From positions 1-5,533 of the forward strand of contig JAGNPF010000122.1 of assembly GCA_017989775.1 (NCBI GenBank): 5,533 nt of DNA, written 5' to 3'. The notes beneath the pieces were generated by a model. The model was not told where the DNA came from, did not search any database, and saw only the letters and a program-made list of their open reading frames with translations. Made by a program: the position numbers and the translations under genes. The DNA comes from Flavobacterium sp. GTDB taxonomy: Bacteria; Bacteroidota; Bacteroidia; Flavobacteriales; Flavobacteriaceae. Below are positions 1-3,446 of this stretch, piece after piece. Positions within the stretch are counted from its first letter, which is position 1; each line of letters starts with the position of its first letter.

Positions 1-27
1 CTTTATCTTTCCAACATTCTACTCCAA

Positions 28-91
28 TTGTCACGCTGGAAGCGTCTCAACACAGGTGAGCAACATAATCGAGTCGCTTCCAGCATGACAA
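28..91. repeat. Imperfect inverted repeat (17-base arms) upstream of the first gene
   Basis: The left arm (28-44, TTGTCACGCTGGAAGCG) and right arm (75-91, CGCTTCCAGCATGACAA) are reverse complements with one mismatch, separated by 30 bases. As RNA the mismatch would be a G-U or A-C pair depending on strand, so a 17-pair stem is plausible. The loop holds a minor CTCA/TGAG pairing (46-49 with 57-60). No coding frame covers it. It could be a dispersed intergenic repeat or the tail of an upstream transcription unit. It has no T-tract immediately after the stem, so it is not a classical intrinsic terminator. Confidence 0.65.
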
Positions 92-287
92 ATAGCAAGA
101 ATAAAAAGTGTTCAAGTAGTAGAGCTTATTTAATTTAATCTAATCTAAAAATTCATGTCTAATTTTTTGATGTCTCAGCTTTGGAGTTAATTGCAAACGA
201 AGTTCACTGAACTCCGATAAAAATAATTTTACAGTGAAGTAATCTTTTCCCTAATTTTGAAACGTCCAATAATCTAATATTCACCTT
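92..287. other. AT-rich gene-free leader region
   Basis: This stretch has no supportable gene. It contains a short tandem TAATC/TAATC at about 136-146 and a small inverted pairing of GGAGTT (from about 183) with AACTCC (about 210-215), neither convincing as a functional element. The last 40 bases hold the putative promoter of the lipoprotein gene. Confidence 0.5.
252..259 (+). promoter_or_regulatory. Probable Bacteroidota -7 promoter element for the lipoprotein gene
   Basis: TAATTTTG fits the Bacteroidota -7 consensus TAnnTTTG exactly and lies 28 bases before the ATG at 288, giving an expected leader of about 20 bases. The -33 element is weak: at the right distance (about 229-232) the sequence is TTAC rather than TTG or TTTG. 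The call therefore rests on the -7 box and its position. Confidence 0.45.
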
Positions 288-761
288 ATGAAAAAAGCAA
301 TTTTTCTTTTCGTTACAATTCTGCTATTCTCTTCTTGCCAAAAATCAAAAGAAGTTTCCAAAATTGTGGGCAACGATTGGCTGTTGGGTCAATGGGAAAA
401 CAAATCCAAAGAAGGGAATCTATTGGAAATCTGGGAAAAGAAAAACGACAGCCTTTTCATTGGCCAAAGCTATTTCATCAAAGAAAAAGACACCCTGCAT
501 TTCGAAAAAATCGAGTTGCAACAAAAAGGTGAAAACCTGCTGTATGTAACCACCATCAAAGGCCAAAACAATGACAAACCCTTGACTTTTGCCCGAAATC
601 CCGAAATGAAAAAAGTCTTGACCTTTGAAAACCCAAAAAGCGATTATCCCAAAAAAATAGTTTACAAAACCATCGCAAAAGACCGAATCTTGATTGAAAT
701 CTCGGGAATCCAACAAGGAAAACCGAGTTCTGCCCGTTATTCGATGAAGAAAACCAAATAA
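288..761 (+). CDS. DUF6265-like lipoprotein, 157 aa
   Basis: This is a small predicted lipoprotein. Residues 1-16 form a type II signal peptide (MKK, then a hydrophobic AIFLFVTILLF stretch) ending in a lipobox FSSC, with Cys17 the likely lipidated residue. The next residues (QKSKE) are not an obvious acidic surface-export signal, so a periplasm-facing location is more likely than the cell surface. The body resembles DUF6265: an early W-L-L-G-Q-W-E motif (31-37), an E-x-W at about 47-49, and a late F-E-N-P-x-x-D-Y-P-K-K-I-V-Y motif (113-126), followed by a strand containing I-S-G (138-140). The family has no established biochemical function; the alternating strands suggest a beta-rich fold. 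The ATG is the first in frame, directly before the signal peptide. It has its own promoter and a strong terminator, so it is probably monocistronic. The family assignment is from memory of its pattern and should be treated as likely, not certain. Confidence 0.85.
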   Translation: MKKAIFLFVTILLFSSCQKSKEVSKIVGNDWLLGQWENKSKEGNLLEIWEKKNDSLFIGQSYFIKEKDTLHFEKIELQQKGENLLYVTTIKGQNNDKPLTFARNPEMKKVLTFENPKSDYPKKIVYKTIAKDRILIEISGIQQGKPSSARYSMKKTK

Positions 762-778
762 AAAATCATAGTTCTTTG

Positions 779-810
779 AAATCCTGCTCCATAAAAGCAG
801 GATTTTTTTT
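779..810 (+). terminator. Strong rho-independent terminator after the lipoprotein gene
   Basis: AAATCCTGCT (779-788) pairs perfectly with AGCAGGATTT (796-805) around a 7-base loop (CCATAAA). The stem runs into an unbroken tract of eight T (803-810). It lies 17 bases after the stop codon. The A-tract before the stem is limited, so termination is expected mainly in the + direction. It separates the lipoprotein gene from the ankyrin gene. Confidence 0.9.
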
Positions 811-892
811 CTATCTAACCATTTAAACCTTTTCCTTGTTTTTGAATCTAAAAGCTGAATCAAAAAGACATTTTAATAAATATCCAAAGAGT

Positions 893-923
893 ATTGTCAT
901 TCTCTAATTTATTTTTACATTTG
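893..923 (+). promoter_or_regulatory. Bacteroidota-type sigma-A promoter for the ankyrin gene
   Basis: A -33 element ATTG (893-896) is followed after exactly 19 bases by the -7 element TACATTTG (916-923). This matches the consensus TTG-N19-TAnnTTTG described for Bacteroidota housekeeping promoters. Transcription should start near 930, giving a leader of roughly 45-50 AT-rich bases before the ATG at 978, with no Shine-Dalgarno sequence, as is usual in this phylum. It is the clearest promoter in the window. Confidence 0.75.
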
Positions 924-977
924 CTTTATTTTTATTTATTCTAAATAACAATAAACACCCAAACAAGATTCTACATT

Positions 978-2495
978 ATGAAAAAACATCTCTTCGTTAC
1001 CGTTGCCTTGGCCGCCAGTATATTTACCTACGCCCAACAAAAAAACACGCTTTTGGAACAATCTTTCTGGAAAACAAATCCAGACGTAACAGCAGTTCAG
1101 GCCGAAATCGCCAAAGGCAGCAATCCTTCGGCCTCCAATGACAGGGCTTTTGATGCTGTGGTAATGGCCATCAACAACGATGCGCCAAATGCTACCATAA
1201 AATTCTTGCTCGAACAAGCCGGAAATCCTGTAAATAAATCCACTCACGACAATCGCATTTATTTGCATTGGGCTTCCAACAAAGGAAATGTAGAAATCGT
1301 GGAATACCTCATCGCCAAAGGATCGGACCTTAACCTAGAAGACAGCAAAGGAGAAACTCCATTGACTTTTGCAGCCGTTAGCGGTCAAACCAATACGGCT
1401 CTTTATGAGGCTTTTTTCAAAGCCGGACTTGATCCCAAGAAAAAATACAAAGACGGTATAAACCTGCTTCTTATGGCAATCCCGTCCGACAAAAACCTAG
1501 TACTTTCGACCTATTTTGCCACCAAAGGAATGTCGCTAAAAGACACGGACACCGATGGCAATACTGCTTTCGATTATGCCGCCAAATCAGGTAACATAAC
1601 ACTTTTGAAATCGCTATTGGAAAAAGGGGTGAAATATACCGACAATGCACTACTTTTTGCCGCACAAGGTTCCCGCAGAGATGTAACCTCTCTTGAAACC
1701 TACAAATACTTGGTCGAAGACTTAAAAATAAAACCAACCGCCACGAGCAAATCGGGCGAAACTGTCCTGCATTTGCTGGCAAGCAAACCCAACCAAACCG
1801 AAATCATCAACTACTTTTTGTCCAAAGGAGTAGATGCCAACAAAGCCGACAACGAAGGAAACACGCCTTTGATGATTGCTGCTTCGGCCAGAGATACGGC
1901 AGCATTGGAACTGTTGTTGCCCATTGTAAAAAACAATAATGCTCAAAATGGAAAAGGAGAATCGGCATTGACGATGGCCATAAAATTGGGTACTCCCGAA
2001 GCGGCAACACTACTTTTGAACAAAGGAGCCGATGTAAAAGTCTTGGACAAAGACGGAAACAATTTAGGGGTTTATTTGGTACAATCATACCGTCCACAGA
2101 TGGGAGGAATGGGACGAAATCCAGAATCATCCAACGCACCAAAACAAGATCCATTTGCTGCCAAAACAAAATTACTGCAAGACAAAGGCTTGAATTTGGC
2201 TGCTCCACAAAAAGACGGAAACACATTGTATCATATCGCCGTAATCAAAAACGATATGACCCTATTGAAGAAAATAGCCGATTTAAACATCGACATCAAT
2301 GCCAAAAACAAGGATGGCTTGACCGCTTTACACAAAGCCGCAATGATTTCCAAAGACGATGTTATCTTGAAATACCTGGTTTCCATTGGTGCCAAAAAAG
2401 AGATCAACACCGATTTTGACGAAAGTCCTTATGCCTTGGCGAAAGAAAATGAAACGCTAACCAAAAAGAACGTATCCATAGAATTTTTAAAATAA
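978..2495 (+). CDS. Exported ankyrin-repeat protein, 505 aa
   Basis: Residues 1-19 are a type I signal peptide (MKK, hydrophobic core, T-Y-A before QQ), so the mature protein is probably periplasmic. Almost all the rest is ankyrin repeats of about 33 residues. Repeat cores of the type G-x-T-P-L-x-x-A-A are seen near 91-99 (degenerate), 125-133, 194-202, 260-268, 294-302, 327-335, 360-368 (degenerate), 414-422 and 447-455, with weaker units between them, roughly a dozen in all. A Gly/Met/Pro/Asn-rich insertion at about 370-395 interrupts the solenoid and may be a flexible loop. Ankyrin solenoids bind proteins and have no catalytic activity, so the likely role is adaptor or assembly factor; no enzymatic motif is visible. 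Next downstream are DUF2271 and PepSY-reductase genes, which suggests but does not prove a link to that redox module. The gene has its own promoter and a terminator-like hairpin after it. The start is the first ATG and gives a complete signal peptide. The partner is unknown. Confidence 0.93.
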   Translation: MKKHLFVTVALAASIFTYAQQKNTLLEQSFWKTNPDVTAVQAEIAKGSNPSASNDRAFDAVVMAINNDAPNATIKFLLEQAGNPVNKSTHDNRIYLHWASNKGNVEIVEYLIAKGSDLNLEDSKGETPLTFAAVSGQTNTALYEAFFKAGLDPKKKYKDGINLLLMAIPSDKNLVLSTYFATKGMSLKDTDTDGNTAFDYAAKSGNITLLKSLLEKGVKYTDNALLFAAQGSRRDVTSLETYKYLVEDLKIKPTATSKSGETVLHLLASKPNQTEIINYFLSKGVDANKADNEGNTPLMIAASARDTAALELLLPIVKNNNAQNGKGESALTMAIKLGTPEAATLLLNKGADVKVLDKDGNNLGVYLVQSYRPQMGGMGRNPESSNAPKQDPFAAKTKLLQDKGLNLAAPQKDGNTLYHIAVIKNDMTLLKKIADLNIDINAKNKDGLTALHKAAMISKDDVILKYLVSIGAKKEINTDFDESPYALAKENETLTKKNVSIEFLK

Positions 2496-2506
2496 CAGTC
2501 TAGTGG

Positions 2507-2531
2507 CATTTGTTTGAAAGACAAATGTTTT
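2507..2531 (+). terminator. Terminator-like hairpin after the ankyrin gene
   Basis: CATTTGT (2507-2513) pairs with ACAAATG (2521-2527) around a 7-base loop, directly followed by TTTT (2528-2531). It begins 12 bases after the stop codon. The stem is short and AT-rich and the T-tract has only four bases, so termination may be partial and allow read-through into the DUF2271 gene. Confidence 0.5.
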
Positions 2532-2688
2532 AACCATTAAGAAAATTAAGGAAATTAAGATTCGCAATATTCATAACTCTCTTAATTTTCTGTCTCCAAT
2601 GGTATTTATGAAAAAAAACAAACATTTTAGAACATTTAGCAAATTAAGATTTAAAGTGTTCTTAATTTTCTTAATTCACTTAATGGTT
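2532..2688. repeat. AT-rich inverted repeat of 9-base-phased ATTAAG units
   Basis: The left arm (2532-2559) and right arm (2661-2688) are 28-base reverse complements with 25 matches. Each arm starts at its outer end with AACCATTAAG, followed inward by two 9-base units ending in ATTAAG. ATTAAG occurs at 2536, 2545 and 2554 on the left, and its complement CTTAAT at 2661, 2670 and 2679 on the right. Extra copies lie in the loop at 2581 (CTTAAT) and 2643 (ATTAAG), so several alternative hairpins are possible, for example 2641-2648 with 2661-2668. No convincing promoter for the DUF2271 gene is visible around it. It looks like a dispersed intergenic repeat; a regulatory role in the spacer is possible but not shown. 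Confidence 0.75.
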
Positions 2689-2749
2689 TAAAAAAGAATA
2701 TTCACAACATTTAGAACTAAAAAACTCTAACCCTATTCCTAATTAAAAA

Positions 2750-3232
2750 ATGAAATCAATACTAAAAATAGCCTTTACCACCGCACTTATCTGTCTACTC
2801 TCTTTTCAAGCCACGGCACAAACCAGCAAGTACAAATGTATGCTCCAAATGTCGAACTATGTTGGCGAAGGCGCTTATGTGGTCGTTTCGCTGATCAATG
2901 CCAAAGGCGAATACGAAAAAACCTTGTACGTGATGGGCGACGACAAAAAATGGCACAAAACCCTCAAAGAATGGCACAAATTTCAATCCAAAAAGAAAGA
3001 AAACATCAGTGCCAAAACAGGTGCATCCGTTACTGGTGGTGACCGCAGCATCACGACCATAGAAATTGAGGATACCAAAATCAACAAAGGATACAAATTG
3101 CGATTTGAAACCTCGGTAGAAGATCAAAAATATTATGTGAATGATATTGAAATCCCACTGACTGCCGAAGGTCTTGCCGCAAAAACCGAAGGAAAAGGCT
3201 ATATTCGCTACGTAAGATTGAATAAAATCTAA
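2750..3232 (+). CDS. Exported DUF2271 protein, probable flavinylated periplasmic electron carrier, 160 aa
   Basis: Residues 1-23 are a type I signal peptide (MKSILK, hydrophobic stretch, A-T-A before QTS), predicting a periplasmic protein of about 137 residues. The body matches DUF2271: a strand with A-Y-V-V-V-S-L (42-48), then K-T-L-Y-V-M-G (57-63), K-W-H-K-T-L-K-E-W (67-75), and S-A-K-T-G-A-S followed by V-T-G-G (87-97). In the family this last segment reads roughly D-x-x-S/T-G-A-T and resembles the ApbE flavinylation motif, in which FMN is esterified to the final Thr or Ser. Ser93 is the candidate acceptor here. DUF2271 genes are known to occur beside PepSY membrane proteins and ApbE in flavin-based electron-transfer loci, and a PepSY reductase gene follows here. 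The ATG is preceded by an A-rich TTAAAAA, typical of flavobacterial starts. No clear promoter was found, so it may depend on read-through from the ankyrin gene or on a divergent promoter type. The family call is firm; flavinylation is inferred. Confidence 0.92.
   Translation: MKSILKIAFTTALICLLSFQATAQTSKYKCMLQMSNYVGEGAYVVVSLINAKGEYEKTLYVMGDDKKWHKTLKEWHKFQSKKKENISAKTGASVTGGDRSITTIEIEDTKINKGYKLRFETSVEDQKYYVNDIEIPLTAEGLAAKTEGKGYIRYVRLNKI
3008..3028 (+). other. Putative ApbE-type FMN attachment motif SAKTGAS
   Basis: Codons 87-93 of the DUF2271 protein read S-A-K-T-G-A-S. The ApbE flavinylation site is usually described as D-x-x-S/T-G/S-A-S/T, with phosphoester-linked FMN on the last residue. The T-G-A-S core fits, while the usual leading Asp is Ser. 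Ser93 (codon 3026-3028, TCC) would be the acceptor. The match and its position in the domain are seen directly; modification is inference and needs an ApbE enzyme, which is not in this window. Confidence 0.5.
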
Positions 3233-3238
3233 ACAATG

Positions 3239-3366
3239 AATTGCCTCCAGCTTTAGCTGGAGAATTTTAAAAATAAATATTCAATTGGCTTTAGCCCAAA
3301 AATATGATTTTGGCTGAAGCCAATTTATATATAACTAATCCACTCCAGCTAAAGCTGGAGGCAATT
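3239..3366. repeat. Nested palindromic element (REP/BIME-like), 128 bases
   Basis: The outer arms (3239-3262 and 3343-3366) are perfect 24-base reverse complements beginning AATTGCC at the outer end. Each arm also folds on itself: CTCCAGCT TT AGCTGGAG on the left and CTCCAGCT AA AGCTGGAG on the right, 8 pairs with a 2-base centre. Inside lies a second inverted pair: AATTGGCTTTAGCC (3283-3296) against GGCTGAAGCCAATT (3312-3325) with one mismatch, extended by flanking A/T tracts after a single-base bulge. These inner arms are again small palindromes (GGCT-TT-AGCC and TTGGCT-GA-AGCCAA). It starts 6 bases after the DUF2271 stop codon. The composition of paired small palindromes is like REP/BIME elements mobilised by IS200-like RAYT transposases; no such gene is visible here. 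It may also stabilise or end the upstream transcript. Confidence 0.85.
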
Positions 3367-3398
3367 AAAAAACAAACTTATTTTATCCAGTTTCGGCT

Positions 3399-3428
3399 CC
3401 CTCCCCTTCGGGGAGGGCTGGGGTGGGG
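3399..3428 (+). repeat. GC-rich hairpin overlapping a G-quadruplex-type sequence
   Basis: CCCTCCCC (3399-3406) pairs perfectly with GGGGAGGG (3410-3417) around a 3-base TTC loop. The same G-strand continues as CT-GGGG-T-GGGG, so 3410-3428 has four G-runs of 4, 3, 4 and 4 with loops of 1, 2 and 1 bases, an intramolecular G-quadruplex pattern on the + strand. The hairpin and the quadruplex share bases 3410-3417 and are mutually exclusive. It ends 18 bases before the ATG of the reductase gene. GC-rich blocks of this kind recur between genes in flavobacterial genomes, so it may be a dispersed repeat without a gene-specific role. Confidence 0.75.
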
Positions 3429-3446
3429 AACAATACAACTTTAAAT

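Noticed and set aside
183..215. GGAGTT/AACTCC inverted pairing as an operator or terminator
   Set aside because: Only six pairs with a long loop and no T-tract; this can easily arise by chance in such a stretch.
420..863. Open frame on the - strand overlapping the lipoprotein gene and its terminator
   Set aside because: It would run through the perfect terminator stem and is antisense to a protein with a convincing lipobox and family motifs.
1807..2226. Open frame on the - strand, 139 codons, within the ankyrin gene
   Set aside because: It is antisense to well-formed ankyrin repeats and its Cys/Leu-rich translation has no motif or start context.
2532..2688. CRISPR-like array of short repeats
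   Set aside because: The units are 9 bases apart and arranged as an inverted repeat, with no spacers of 25-40 bases and no cas genes.
3423..3425. In-frame GTG as an upstream alternative start of the reductase
   Set aside because: It sits inside the G-rich structured repeat and would add only eight residues before a natural ATG that directly precedes the first transmembrane helix.
3410..3430. Shine-Dalgarno sequence for the reductase gene in the G-rich stretch
   Set aside because: It ends 18 bases from the ATG, too far for normal spacing, and Bacteroidota seldom use Shine-Dalgarno pairing; the stretch is better explained as part of the GC-rich repeat.
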